From NCBI GenBank assembly GCA_963777735.1, contig CAVZRQ010000008.1:248001-312000 (forward strand): a stretch of 64,000 nt of DNA, written 5' to 3'. Under the pieces are notes generated by a model. It ran no database searches and was not told where the DNA came from. It saw only the letters and a program-made list of their open reading frames with translations. The DNA is from ZC4RG30 sp963777735 (GTDB taxonomy: Bacteria; Pseudomonadota; Gammaproteobacteria; Steroidobacterales; Steroidobacteraceae). The translations under genes and the position numbers were made by a program. Of this stretch, positions 39,317 through 49,000 are shown piece by piece. Each line of letters begins with the position of its first letter. Position 1 is the stretch's first letter.

Positions 39317-39930
39317 GGCCACGCCAGCTCGATGACGCGCGGCGGACCACGCCCCTTCAGCAGTTGCAGTCGCAGATGCGTGGCGGTGCGGGTGAGCGCG
39401 ATGCGCAGCACCGCCGCGGTGTGTTCGAGGCCTGCGCGCAGCGGGCGGATCAGCACGCCGAGCGAGGCGCTGTGTTCGGTGGCCAGCGACAGCCGCCGCA
39501 GCTCTGTCATGGTGGCGTGCTGCGGCCACGCGAAGCCGATGCCACAGGCGCCCGACAGCAGGCTCTGTTCCAGCGCCCACAGCGGTTGCTGCGTGCGCAC
39601 GATCAGCAGCCGGTCGAGGCGTGCTCCGCGCGCACTCCAGGCCGGTGCAAAAGGTTCGAAGGGTGGCGCGATGAAGGCGCACCAGCGGGCTGTTTCGGCG
39701 CGGGTGAGCTGCGCGACCAGTGGCGCCCACAAGGCGAGCTCGCCAAAACCGCTGCCGGCCGTGAGGATTTCGACCAGCCCGCGCCGCGGCCAGCCGCCAC
39801 CGGGCAATGCGGCATCGAGCTCGGCAAAGCCGCTGGCAAAACCAGCCGGCAGCGCCGCGCCGCGCGCTCGCCACAGAGCCGGATGCTGCAGCAGTGTTTC
39901 CAGCTGCGAATGATTGGCAGGTTCGGACAC
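39313..39930 (-). CDS. imuA: ImuA, RecA-like mutasome protein
   Basis: A 205-residue RecA-fold protein of the ImuA/SulA-like group that supports DnaE2-dependent mutagenesis. Recognisable: HPALWRARGAALPAGFASGF, FAELDAALPGGGWPRRGLVEI (the usual ImuA N-terminal block) and LRRLSLATEHSASLGVLIRP. The segment after GGGWP that would be Walker A lacks a GKT/GKS triplet (TAGSGFGELAL), as is common in this family. It begins 11 bases after lexA and overlaps imuB, so lexA-imuA-imuB-dnaE2 is one operon. Confidence 0.92.
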   Translation of the reverse strand: MSEPANHSQLETLLQHPALWRARGAALPAGFASGFAELDAALPGGGWPRRGLVEILTAGSGFGELALWAPLVAQLTRAETARWCAFIAPPFEPFAPAWSARGARLDRLLIVRTQQPLWALEQSLLSGACGIGFAWPQHATMTELRRLSLATEHSASLGVLIRPLRAGLEHTAAVLRIALTRTATHLRLQLLKGRGPPRVIELAWP

Positions 39931-39941
39931 CGCATCAATGG

Positions 39942-40568
39942 CTAAAGACCCATGCCCTTGCCGCGACGGATGACACCCACCACCACGCCTTCGATCAGCA
40001 TCGACTGCTGCTTGAGATCGACCTTGATGGGTTCGAAGTCTTCGTTCTCGGGCAGCAGCCAGACCACCGTGCCTTCCTGGCGGTAACGCTTGACCGTCAC
40101 CTCGTTGTCGAGCCGTGCGACGATGATCTGACGGTTGCGCACATTGGGCGTGCGGTGCACGGCGACCAGATCGCCATCGAGGATGCCGGCATCCTTCATG
40201 CTCATGCCCACCACCTTCAGCAGGTAATGGGGACGCACGTTGAACACGGAAGGATCGATGGAAAGGTGATCTTCGATGTTTTCTTCTGCCAGGATGGGAC
40301 TGCCGGCGGCCACGCGGCCGATGAGCGGCAGGCCGGGCTGCTCGCGCAGGGAATCCTTGAGCTGGATGCCGCGCGAGGAGCCGGGCAGCAGCGAGATGAC
40401 GCCCTTGCGGGCCAGCGCGCGCAGATGCTCTTCGGCGGCATTGGGCGAACGGAAGCCGAGCTCATCGGCGATTTCCTTGCGGGTGGGCGGCATGCCGGTG
40501 TCCTGGACCGCGCGCTGGATGAGCCGCAGAATCTCGGTCTGGCGTGGGGTGAGATCGGTGTCGGGCAT
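39942..40568 (-). CDS. lexA: LexA repressor
   Basis: SOS regulator that self-cleaves when RecA filaments form. The 208-residue protein starts at 40568 (MPDTDLTPRQTEIL). The winged helix-turn-helix reads GMPPTRKEIADELGFRSPNA. The cleavage site Ala-Gly lies in GRVAAGSPI, the catalytic Ser in VGMSMKDAGI and the catalytic Lys in VTVKRYRQEG. Two LexA boxes lie 18-53 bases upstream, so it controls itself and the downstream mutagenesis genes. Confidence 0.97.
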   Translation of the reverse strand: MPDTDLTPRQTEILRLIQRAVQDTGMPPTRKEIADELGFRSPNAAEEHLRALARKGVISLLPGSSRGIQLKDSLREQPGLPLIGRVAAGSPILAEENIEDHLSIDPSVFNVRPHYLLKVVGMSMKDAGILDGDLVAVHRTPNVRNRQIIVARLDNEVTVKRYRQEGTVVWLLPENEDFEPIKVDLKQQSMLIEGVVVGVIRRGKGMGL

Positions 40569-40585
40569 GTTGGGGACTTCCGTGG

Positions 40586-40601
40586 CTGTTATTCCATACA
40601 G
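40586..40601. promoter_or_regulatory. LexA (SOS) box 1
   Basis: A 16-bp CTG-N10-CAG operator (CTGTTATTCCATACAG), matching the gammaproteobacterial LexA consensus CTGTATATATATACAG at the outer triplets and with an AT-rich core. It lies nearest the lexA start. Confidence 0.85.
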
Positions 40602-40605
40602 TGCA

Positions 40606-40621
40606 CTGTGATTATATACAG
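40606..40621. promoter_or_regulatory. LexA (SOS) box 2
   Basis: A second operator (CTGTGATTATATACAG), a closer match to the consensus than box 1, separated from it by 4 bases (20 bp, about two helical turns, centre to centre). On the minus strand it includes TATAAT, which may be the lexA -10 element, so repressor binding would cover the promoter. Confidence 0.88.
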
Positions 40622-40668
40622 CCACCTGCGGCGATTTGCAAATCCCCTGCGGGAAGGTCGCTAAGCGC

Positions 40669-42265
40669 ATGAAATCGCAGCCCATCCTCGACGTCGCCAT
40701 CATCGGCGCCGGCCACAACGGCCTCACCTGCGCGGCCTACCTCGCGAAGGCCGGCCTTTCGGTCGCGCTGTACGAGCGTCGCCCGATATTCGGTGGCACC
40801 GCCGTCACCGAGGAATTCCACCCCGGCTTCCGCAACTCCACCGCCAGCTACACCGTCAGCCTGCTGCACCCGCAGGTGATCCGCGACCTGCATCTGGCCG
40901 AACACGGCCTGCGCATCGTCGAGCGCCCGCTGCTCAACTATGTGGTGGAAGCACCCGGCCGCGGTCTGCGCATCGGGCCAACGGGCGCCGACACGCAACG
41001 CGCGCTGGCCACTCGCTCACCCCGCGATGCCGAACGGTATGGCGCCTACCACGCCCAGCTCGACGCCGGCGTCGCGCTGCTGAAAGACCTGCTGCTGCGC
41101 ACGCCACCCACGGATCTGAAACGTTATGGCGATCTGTGGTCAGCACTGTCGGTGGGCCGGCAGTTCCGCGCCCTGCCGCTGGAAACCCAGCGCGTGGTGC
41201 ACGAGCTGTTCACGCGCAGCGCCGGCGATTTTCTCGACGGCTGGTTCGAGGATCCGGGCATCAAGGCGGCCTATGGCTTTGATTCCGTCGTCGGCAACTA
41301 CGCCAGCCCCTACACACCCGGCAGCGCCTATGTGCTGCTGCATCACGCCTTCGGCGAGGTGAACGGCAAGCCCGGCATCTGGGGCCATGCCATCGGCGGC
41401 ATGGGCGCGATCACGCAGGCCATGGCACGCGAGGCGATGACGCATGGCGCGCGCATCGAGGTGGATCAGCCCGTGCAGCGGGTGCTGGTGGAAAAAGGTC
41501 GGGCCTGCGGCCTGGAACTGGCCAGCGGCCAGGTGGTGCGCGCGCGCCGCATCGTTGCCAACGTGAATCCCCGCTTCCTGTACCTGAACCTGCTGGCGGC
41601 AGAGGATGTCGACCCCGCCGTGCGCGAACGCATGCAGCGCTATCGCTGCGGCTCGGCCAGTTTCCGCATGAATGTGGCGCTGACAGAACTGCCGCAGTTC
41701 GATGGCAGCGGCCCGGCCGGCAGTGATATCCACCGCTCCGGCATTCTCATCGCGCCGACGCTTGCATACATGGACCGCGCGCATGCCGATGCGCGACTCA
41801 CCGGCATGTCGCGCGAGCCGGTGATCGAGATGCTGATCCCGAGCACGGTGGATGATTCGCTGGCGCCTTCGGGCATGCACGTGGCGAGCCTGTTCTGCCA
41901 GCATTTCGCCCCGACGCTGCCCGATGGCCGCACCTGGGAGAGTGAACGGCAGATCGCTGCACGATCTGATCATCGACACCATCAACCAATACGCGCCGAA
42001 CTTCCGCCGCAGCATCGCGGGAGTGCTCGCGCTGTCGCCATTCGATCTGGAACAGCGATTCGGTCTGCCAGCGGGCGATATTTTCCACGGCGCACTGGGC
42101 CTCGACCAGCTGTGGGCAGCACGTCCGCTGCTGGGTCTCGGTGACTATCGAAGCAGCGTCAAAAGCCTGTATTTATGCGGCTCCGGCACGCATCCTGGTG
42201 GTGGGGTCACTGGCTTGCCGGGACGCAACTGCGCTGCGGTGATGTTGCGTGATCGGCACAGCTGA
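40669..42265 (+). CDS. Phytoene desaturase-like FAD/NAD(P)-dependent oxidoreductase (one frame break)
   Basis: FAD-dependent oxidoreductase of the CrtI/PYROXD2-like group. The N-terminal dinucleotide fold is VAIIGAGHNGLTCAAYLAKAG with ALYERRPIFGGTAVT after it, and the C-terminal FAD-binding block is YLCGSGTHPGGGVTGLPGRN. A surplus base near 41959 (RQIA then HDLIIDTI) separates the two; corrected length is about 531 residues. CrtI relatives desaturate carotenoids, but this subgroup is widespread in non-pigmented bacteria and the substrate is unknown; no carotenoid genes are nearby. The start at 40669 is 48 bases from LexA box 2, on the opposite side from lexA. Confidence 0.88.
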
Positions 42266-42471
42266 TTGCACTTCGATCCTGATTTCCCTGCGGAATGTAA
42301 GCTGTCTCCTACACCCGACAGCGGTGAAAAAGCGGTTGCCGAAGCGGGGGGGATTATGGTCAAGTTGGGCACCCGCGCTAATTGGGCATCGCTATGGATG
42401 CGCACAATGCGGTTTGTTTGGCCAATTCGCTGGTGGATTGCTCCACTGACCTTTTTGAAGGGGATTTAAAA

Positions 42472-42813
42472 ATGAAGACCACTCTCGGAATCAAGATCGC
42501 CGCTGTTGCTGCTTTTGCTGCGCTGGCTGGTTGCACGGACCTCAAGCCGCTGCAGGCAGACATCGACAGCCTGAAGACCCAGGTCGGCACGCTGTCGTCG
42601 GATGTTGCTGCACTGAAGGGTGATCGTACGGCTGCCAATGCCGCTTCGGCTGCTTCGGCTGCTGCTGCTTCCGCTTCGGCTGCTTCAGCCAAGGCCGATG
42701 CCGCACAGAGCACCGCCAACCAGGCACTGTCTGCCGCCCAGACTGCACAGACTGGCGTCAACGACCTGAACGTGAAGATCGACCGGATGTTCCAGCGTTC
42801 GGTATCGAAGTAA
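42472..42813 (+). CDS. Lpp/OprI-like alanine-zipper outer-membrane lipoprotein
   Basis: A 113-residue lipoprotein preceded by AAGGGG. The signal ends in the lipobox LAGC (about residue 21). The mature part is a long helix with heptad spacing (LKPLQADIDSLKTQVGTLSSD) and an Ala/Ser-rich zipper (about residues 57-90), as in OprI, although longer. The final residue is Lys (RSVSK), as in Lpp and OprI where it can be linked to peptidoglycan; the link here is inferred. A strong terminator follows, so it is probably a monocistronic, highly expressed gene. Confidence 0.88.
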   Translation: MKTTLGIKIAAVAAFAALAGCTDLKPLQADIDSLKTQVGTLSSDVAALKGDRTAANAASAASAAAASASAASAKADAAQSTANQALSAAQTAQTGVNDLNVKIDRMFQRSVSK

Positions 42814-42841
42814 GCTTCCCGCTTAGCTTCAATATGGAAAA

Positions 42842-42868
42842 CGCCGCGCACTGCGCGGCGTTTTTTTT
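42842..42868 (+). terminator. Rho-independent terminator of the alanine-zipper lipoprotein gene
   Basis: An 8-bp all-GC stem (CGCCGCGC / GCGCGGCG) with a 3-base loop, followed by eight T residues (42861-42868). It is flanked by an A-run on the other side, so it could also work from the opposite strand. Confidence 0.95.
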
Positions 42869-42980
42869 GCCGCTCGTCGCGCACGGGCCGCCGCCGGTCG
42901 GGAAGTCTCCCGCAACCCGGCCAGATCTGTAGCCTCCATCACGAAGCGGGCTCCAGCCCGCACCTAACATCGGGACCATC

Positions 42981-43394
42981 ATGAATCCGAACCGGTTCAA
43001 CAAGGCCAGTCGCAGCAAGGGTTTCACGCTGATCGAACTGATGATCGTGGTCGCTATTGTCGGCATCCTGCTGGCCATCGCGGTACCGAGTTACCGTGAA
43101 TACGTGCGCCGCGGCGCTGTCGAAGAGGCGCTGGCAAATATGTCCAGTGGCCGCGTCGGCCTGGAACAGTTCTTTCTCGACAACCGCACCTACGAGGATG
43201 CGCCCTGCCCGGCCAGCACCGCGCGCTTTACGATCGCCTGCGTATCAGACGCGACCAGCTACACCATTACTGCCACGGGCTCCGGAAATGTCCTGGGCTT
43301 CATCTACACCATCAATCAGACCGGCGGCCGCACGACAGCCGGTGCCTGGGGTGCGGGAAACTGCTGGGTGACCCGCAAGGGGGACACGTGCTGA
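42981..43394 (+). CDS. pilE: Type IV pilin-like protein, PilE family
   Basis: A 137-residue type IV pilin or minor pilin. The prepilin peptidase site is KGFTLIELM, with Glu5 of the mature form, followed by the hydrophobic helix IVVAIVGILLAIAVPSYREYV. Two Cys pairs (about residues 78 and 90 in CPASTARFTIAC, and the pair near the end, NCWVTRKGDTC) could form disulfides. Relatives are encoded with pilY1 and act in pilus priming. It is the first gene of the pilin cluster and overlaps the next start by 7 bases. Confidence 0.9.
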   Translation: MNPNRFNKASRSKGFTLIELMIVVAIVGILLAIAVPSYREYVRRGAVEEALANMSSGRVGLEQFFLDNRTYEDAPCPASTARFTIACVSDATSYTITATGSGNVLGFIYTINQTGGRTTAGAWGAGNCWVTRKGDTC

Positions 43395-43918
43395 CTCGCA
43401 GGCCCCAGGGCTTCACCTTGGTGGAACTGATGGTGGCGCTCTCCGTCATCGGAATCCTGGCTGCGATCGCCATGCCCACCATGCGCGCCGTCATCGAAAA
43501 CAGCCGGATCCGCGCCACCAGCCAGTCCCTGCAGAGCGGCCTGGCCCTGGCACGCGCCGAAGCCGTGCGACTGAATGCGCAGGTTGAGTTCGTGATCCTG
43601 CCGGGTGCCTGGAATGTGCGCCGCGCTGCTGACGGCACCGTACTCCACCAGGGCTCGGGGACGGAAATGGGCACCGGCATCGCCCTGACCGCCGCGCCCG
43701 CCGGAGCGGACCGGATTACCTTTGACGCATTCGGGCGCGCAACGCCTGTCAATCTGTTCGATGGCGATTCCCCGCCCCTGACACAGCTCGACATCGAGGC
43801 TGAAACCCCTTCCGGCGCGTCGACCTACAAACCAATGCGGATCCAGCTGCTGGCAGGCGGGCTGTCGCGGCTGTGCAACCCCTCAATCGCCTCCACGGAG
43901 CCAAGCGCATGTCTGTAG
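43388..43918 (+). CDS. fimT: GspH/FimT family pseudopilin
   Basis: A 176-residue minor pilin. The prepilin site is PQGFTLVELM with the hydrophobic helix VALSVIGILAAIAMPTM; the FimT/GspH globular domain is recognised by NSRIRATSQSLQSGLALARAEA and RITFDAFGRATP. The start is a GTG inside the previous gene (43388). It likely corresponds to fimT/fimU of the type IV pilus cluster and not to a type II gspH, given its neighbours. Confidence 0.88.
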   Translation: MLTRRPQGFTLVELMVALSVIGILAAIAMPTMRAVIENSRIRATSQSLQSGLALARAEAVRLNAQVEFVILPGAWNVRRAADGTVLHQGSGTEMGTGIALTAAPAGADRITFDAFGRATPVNLFDGDSPPLTQLDIEAETPSGASTYKPMRIQLLAGGLSRLCNPSIASTEPSACL

Positions 43919-44295
43919 CGGCAATACACCAGTCCGGAAGCGGCAAGTGGCAACGCGGCTCGATGATGGTCGAGGTGCTGGTGTCAGTGCTGTTGCTGTC
44001 GGTTTCAATCCTCGGCCTGGTGCGCGTGCTCGGCAACTCGCTGCAGGACTCCGGCGAGCTGGAATACCGCTCTGTGGCCGCAACCCTTGCCGACGAACAG
44101 ATCGGCCGCATGTGGGTGGATCGCGCCAATCTCGCCGCCTACGCTGCTGCCGACGAGGTCGTCACCCAGCTGCCCAGCGGCACTCGCACCACTACCGTCG
44201 ACGGCAACATCGTGACGGTGCTAGTCACCTGGCAGGCCCCGGGAAGCGACACCCCCGGCCAGCACCAGGTCTCCGCCACTCTGGCAGGAAACTGA
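43909..44295 (+). CDS. pilV: Minor pilin PilV
   Basis: A 128-residue protein with a type IV prepilin-like N-terminus (QRGSMMVEVLVSVLLLSVSILGLV), in which the usual GFTLIE is GSMMVE but Glu5 is kept. The following helix and LQDSGELEYRSVAATLADEQI match PilV-type minor pilins. The ATG at 43909 overlaps the fimT stop. It is placed between fimT and pilW, the standard order. Confidence 0.88.
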   Translation: MSVAAIHQSGSGKWQRGSMMVEVLVSVLLLSVSILGLVRVLGNSLQDSGELEYRSVAATLADEQIGRMWVDRANLAAYAAADEVVTQLPSGTRTTTVDGNIVTVLVTWQAPGSDTPGQHQVSATLAGN

Positions 44296-44300
44296 CAGCC

Positions 44301-45395
44301 ATGCGCATACGTCAATATGGATTCTCTCTGGTTGAGCTGATGATCGCGATTCTGCTGGCGTCGATCACGGCGGTCGTCGTGCTGAACGTGCTCTCCAACT
44401 ACCAGACCCGTTCTGCCACCACGGTCGGACGCAACGATGCCCAGATCAGCGCCGCGCTGGGGCTCTATTCCGTCGAACGCGAGATTCGAATGGCCGGCGC
44501 GGGGCTGATGACTCCGAACAACCAGTTGTGCACCGCTGGCGCGAACATCGCCTTTGACGGCGGCACGATCTCGGATGGCGCCACGCTGATGCCGTTGCGC
44601 ATCATCGATGGCGGCGCCGGAACGGACACGATCGAGATCATCCGCAGCGACTCGCAGTTCGGTGCAGCGCCGACGCGCCTGGTGCAGGCTATGGCTTCGC
44701 CAACCGCCACAATCGGCGTGGATGTGAATGCCGGTTTCACCAATGGCGATCTGTTGATGGTGGGGGCACCAGATGGCAGCAAGATCTGCACGCTGATGCA
44801 ACTGACGCAGGCCCCTGCTGCCAACGGCTCGGGCTGGACGCTCACTCACGCCGCCACTTCGGATTTCAATCCGGCCGATCCCGGCTCGGCCTTCGTCAAT
44901 GCCATGCAGTACGACATACGCGACAACGTCGTGAACCTCGGGCGCTATGGCATCCGCCGCTACGGCGTCATCTGCAATGACGGCCTGGCACCGACCGACA
45001 ACAACAATTGCGATCTGGGCTGGTACGACAGCCTCGCCTTTCCTGCGCCGGCGCTGACCGACATCAACAGCATTGCGCCGCAGATCGTCGAGCTGCAGGC
45101 CCAGTACGGCGTCGCACCGGCAGGAGCCCAGGCCGTGAATGAATGGGTCGATGCTACCGGCGCCTGGGCCGCCCCCACTGCCGTCGACCAGCGCCGCATC
45201 AAGGCCGTGCGCCTGTCGTTGGTTGCACGTGGCAACCGTGAGGGGCAGGCGGTGGGACCTGCCTCAGTCGTCCTCTGGGACGCAGGCGCCCCGACAGAAC
45301 TCACGCGCGTATTCAATGCGAACGAGCAGCGCTTCCGTTACCAGGTGCTTACGGTCGTGGTGCCACTGGTCAACATCATCTGGGCAGGCATATGA
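44301..45395 (+). CDS. pilW: Minor pilin PilW
   Basis: A 364-residue pseudopilin with a prepilin site (YGFSLVELMIAILLASITAV) and a long globular domain containing ARQ/SVEREIRMAG (about residue 57) and a C-terminal VVPLVNIIWAG, typical of PilW. The ATG at 44301 follows the pilV stop by 5 bases. With PilV, PilX and PilY1 it forms the priming complex that starts pilus polymerisation; this is family knowledge. Confidence 0.9.
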   Translation: MRIRQYGFSLVELMIAILLASITAVVVLNVLSNYQTRSATTVGRNDAQISAALGLYSVEREIRMAGAGLMTPNNQLCTAGANIAFDGGTISDGATLMPLRIIDGGAGTDTIEIIRSDSQFGAAPTRLVQAMASPTATIGVDVNAGFTNGDLLMVGAPDGSKICTLMQLTQAPAANGSGWTLTHAATSDFNPADPGSAFVNAMQYDIRDNVVNLGRYGIRRYGVICNDGLAPTDNNNCDLGWYDSLAFPAPALTDINSIAPQIVELQAQYGVAPAGAQAVNEWVDATGAWAAPTAVDQRRIKAVRLSLVARGNREGQAVGPASVVLWDAGAPTELTRVFNANEQRFRYQVLTVVVPLVNIIWAGI

Positions 45396-46030
45396 AACTC
45401 CAGCGTGGCATTTCCCTGATTGTGGTCCTCATCGGGCTGGTGATCATCAGCTTCGCAGCAGTGGCTTTGCTGCGGTCAACAGATACCGCCACCCTGATCG
45501 CGGGCAACCTCGGTTTCAAGAAGGCGGCACTGGCTTCCGGTGACGCCGGCACGGAAGCGGCCATCACGTGGCTGAACGCCAATTCCGCAGGCGCGACACT
45601 GCATGTCGACAGTGATGCGGACGGTTACTACGCGACCTCAACGGATGCTTGCGACCTGACTGGCTCGGGCACTCCCGACGATCCTTCGGATGACGTCGAC
45701 TGGACAGGCGTCGATCCCGGCGCCAACTGTCAGGTCGAGGCCCTGGCGGTAACACCGGCGGGAGTAGCCGACGGTTACGCCGTCCGCTACGTGGTCAACC
45801 GGATGTGCAACGCAGAAGGCAACCCCAATTCGGTGCTGGCCGCCGATGGTGTAACGGCCATGATCTGCTCCCGCTCTGACATCGCCGGCACGGCCAGCAG
45901 CACGCAGGTGGGGCCTTCCTACTCACGGCGTCCGTTCACCGGCGGCTCACAGAATTATTACCGTATCACGACCCGCATTACCGGACCACGCGACACCGTG
46001 CGGTACGTGCAGGCCTTCGTTGTTCTCTAG
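45392..46030 (+). CDS. pilX: Pilus assembly protein PilX
   Basis: A 212-residue minor pilin-like protein. The N-terminus QRGISLIVVLIGLVIISFAAVALLR is the PilX-type variant, in which the prepilin Glu5 is missing. Its extracytoplasmic part has several Cys (VDACDLTGS, ANCQVEALAV, RMCNAEGN, MICSRSD). It overlaps pilW by 4 bases (ATGA) and precedes pilY1. Confidence 0.88.
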   Translation: MKLQRGISLIVVLIGLVIISFAAVALLRSTDTATLIAGNLGFKKAALASGDAGTEAAITWLNANSAGATLHVDSDADGYYATSTDACDLTGSGTPDDPSDDVDWTGVDPGANCQVEALAVTPAGVADGYAVRYVVNRMCNAEGNPNSVLAADGVTAMICSRSDIAGTASSTQVGPSYSRRPFTGGSQNYYRITTRITGPRDTVRYVQAFVVL

Positions 46031-46052
46031 TTTTCAGCCAGGAGTTACTCCC

Positions 46053-49000
46053 GTGCAGACCAAACGCTTCATGCGCACCTTCGGAACCTGGGCCATCACC
46101 GCGATCTTCGGCATCACCAACAGCTGGGCCGCCACCGTGGATCTGGCCACTTCACCGCTGGTCACTGGCCTTTCCAAGAACGTGCGGCCCAACATCTTCT
46201 TCATCTTCGACGACTCGCTGAGTATGCCGCAGGAGTGGATGCCCGACGGCGTGGATGACGATCGCACCAGTCGCTGCTTCAAGAATTTCGGCTACAACAC
46301 GATTTATTACAATCCTGCGACCACCTACAAACGGCCGATCAAGGCAGACAAGACGCTTTATCCGAATGCCAGTTTTACCAGCGCCGAGCCCGATGGCTTT
46401 GATACAAGCGGAACGAACGTCAACCTGAGCTCGAATTTTCGTGCCCACAGTGCTGACACTGCGCAGGTCGGCTACTACTACGTTTACACAGCGAACCCCA
46501 CCAACCCGCCTTCCACTTGCGCATCCGACGCTAGCTATACGAGGGTAAGACTGAACAGCACGGATATCCCGGTGGCAGCAACCCTGGCAGCTGCCCGGCA
46601 GAACTTCGCCAACTGGTACAGCTATTACCGCACCCGCCTGCTGATGATGAAGACGGCGTCCGGCTATGCGTTCACGGACGTAACCGACCAGTACCGCGTG
46701 GGTTACACCACCACCAGCGAACGCGGCACCACCGCTTCCAAGTTCCTCGGCATCAAGACCTTTGACAGCACGCAACGCACCGACTGGTACAACATCCTGT
46801 ACAACACGGATGGCGACTTCGCCGGCACGCCGCTGCGCGGCGCTCTCTCGAAGGCCGGTCGCTATTACGCAGGCAATCTCGTCACCGGCGCAAACGATCC
46901 AGTGCAGTACTCCTGCCAGAAGAACTTCACGATCCTCACCACGGACGGTTTCTGGAACACTTCGGGAGAGTCGAGCTCAGCGCCGCGCTACGGCGCGTAT
47001 CAGATGAACAACACCACAGCCGTGGGGGACCAGGATTCGGGTTCATCCGTGGCGCGCCCCTATCGCGACACGCTTGCGAAGTCGAACACACTGGCCGACG
47101 TCGCCATGTACTACTACAAGTCCGACCTGCGAGCCACAGCGGGCACAGGCGGCCTGACCGACGAAGGCACGTATGTCGATGTCTCCGAGAACGGTGTCGG
47201 CCCTGAAGGCCACCAGCACATGAAGACTTTCACCCTGGGCCTGGGCGTGAGCGATTTGCTGACCTACCCCTCGGACCTGACGGCGATCACCCAGGGCACC
47301 AAGAACTGGCCGGATCCGAACGTCACGAACACCGCCATCACTGTCGCCGGACGGGTCGACGACCTGTGGCATGCCGCCATCAACGGGCGCGGCAGCTATC
47401 TGAGCGCCAAGAAACCCGAAGAGGCCGAGCAGCAACTGCGTACGGCCCTGCAATCGATCAACGCGACCCTCGGATCCTCTTCCGCTGCGGCAACCAGTAA
47501 CCTGCAGCCGGTGGAAGGCGACAACACGGCCTTCATTGCCCAGTACGAAACCGTCAAATGGACTGGCGACCTGCTGGCCCGCACCATCGACGTCGGCACT
47601 GGCGCAATCGGCACTGCCAACCAATGGTCGGCCAAGCAGAAGCTGGACACCATGGTCTCTGCCAGCAGTGACACCCGCAACATCTATACCTTCAGTTCCG
47701 TGAACGCGAACAAGCTGCGCAGCTTCACGTCGGCAAATCTCGCGACCGAGAAGGCCGCGGGCTACTTCCGCTCCGGCGCAGGCGGTTCCGGCAACCCAGG
47801 CGGGAAACTGAGTCAGTACGACGGCTGGTTGCTGACGCAGCAACTCGCTGCGACAGACGACGCAATGATCGGGTACATCCGCGGTCAGACCGGAAAAGAA
47901 GGCAGCGGCGTAGGCATCAATACACTATTCCGTGATCGGGAAAACGCGCTGGGTGACATCGTCAACGCCGCGCCGGTGTTCGTGCGCCGCGCACCCTTCC
48001 GCTACACCGATACGGGGTATGCCGCCTTCATTGCCAGCACGGCCACCCGTGTGCCGACGGTGTATGCCGGCGCCAACGACGGCATGTTGCATGCCTTCGA
48101 TGCCAGCACCGGCCAATCCACCTCGGGTTCGGAGCGCTGGGCGTATATCCCCACTGCGGTCGTGCCCAACCTGTACAAGCTCGCCGATGAGGCCTATTCG
48201 AACAACCACCGTTTCTATGTCGACGGACCACTCGCCGTGGGTGACGCCTATTCGGGGTCCGCCTGGGCCACGATCCTGGTCGGCGGTCTGGGTGCAGGTG
48301 GCAAGGGATATTACGCCCTGGATGTCACGGATCCGGTCAACCCCAAGGCACTCTGGGAATTCGGCACAGCAGAGGATGCCGATATCGGCCATTCCTACGG
48401 CAATCCGATCATCACGAAACGGGCCTCGGATGGAAAATGGGTAGTCCTGTTCGCTTCCGGATACAACAATACGTCGGGCGACAGAAAAGGCCGCTTGTAC
48501 GTGGTGGATGCCTTCACGGGCGTGAAGCTCAGTGAAATCATTACGGACAATTCCGTGAATGACGAGAATCTGAGCGGCATCGCGCGCATCTCCAACTATG
48601 TGGAAGAAGGCCTGATCGACAACAGCACCCAGATTGTCTACGGCGGCGACCTGAGTGGTTCGTTGTGGCGCTTCGATATCACGGCCAGCTCGAATGTCGG
48701 CACCTCGGTACGATTGGCCCGCACCACATCCTCCTCCACGGCCGGTGATCAACCCATTACCGTGCAGCCTGAGCTGGCCAAGGTGCGGGACGGCGCAGGC
48801 ACCTATCACAAGGTGGTCTATTTCGGCACCGGCAGGTATCTGGGCTTGACCGATGTCGCCTCTGACGCTCCATCCACGGACACGGCGCAGGGCATCTATG
48901 CGGTGAAGGACACCGGTGCCTATATCGGTGTACTCACCGATACAGGCACGTCGCAGCTGGTCACCCAGACCCTGAATGCTGCGGTTGATCCCCGTGTCAT

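Noticed and set aside
40636..40668. Upstream start for the desaturase-like gene
   Set aside because: The added residues (MQIPCGKVAKR) lie before the conserved dinucleotide fold and reach close to the LexA boxes; the ATG at 40669 fits the family.
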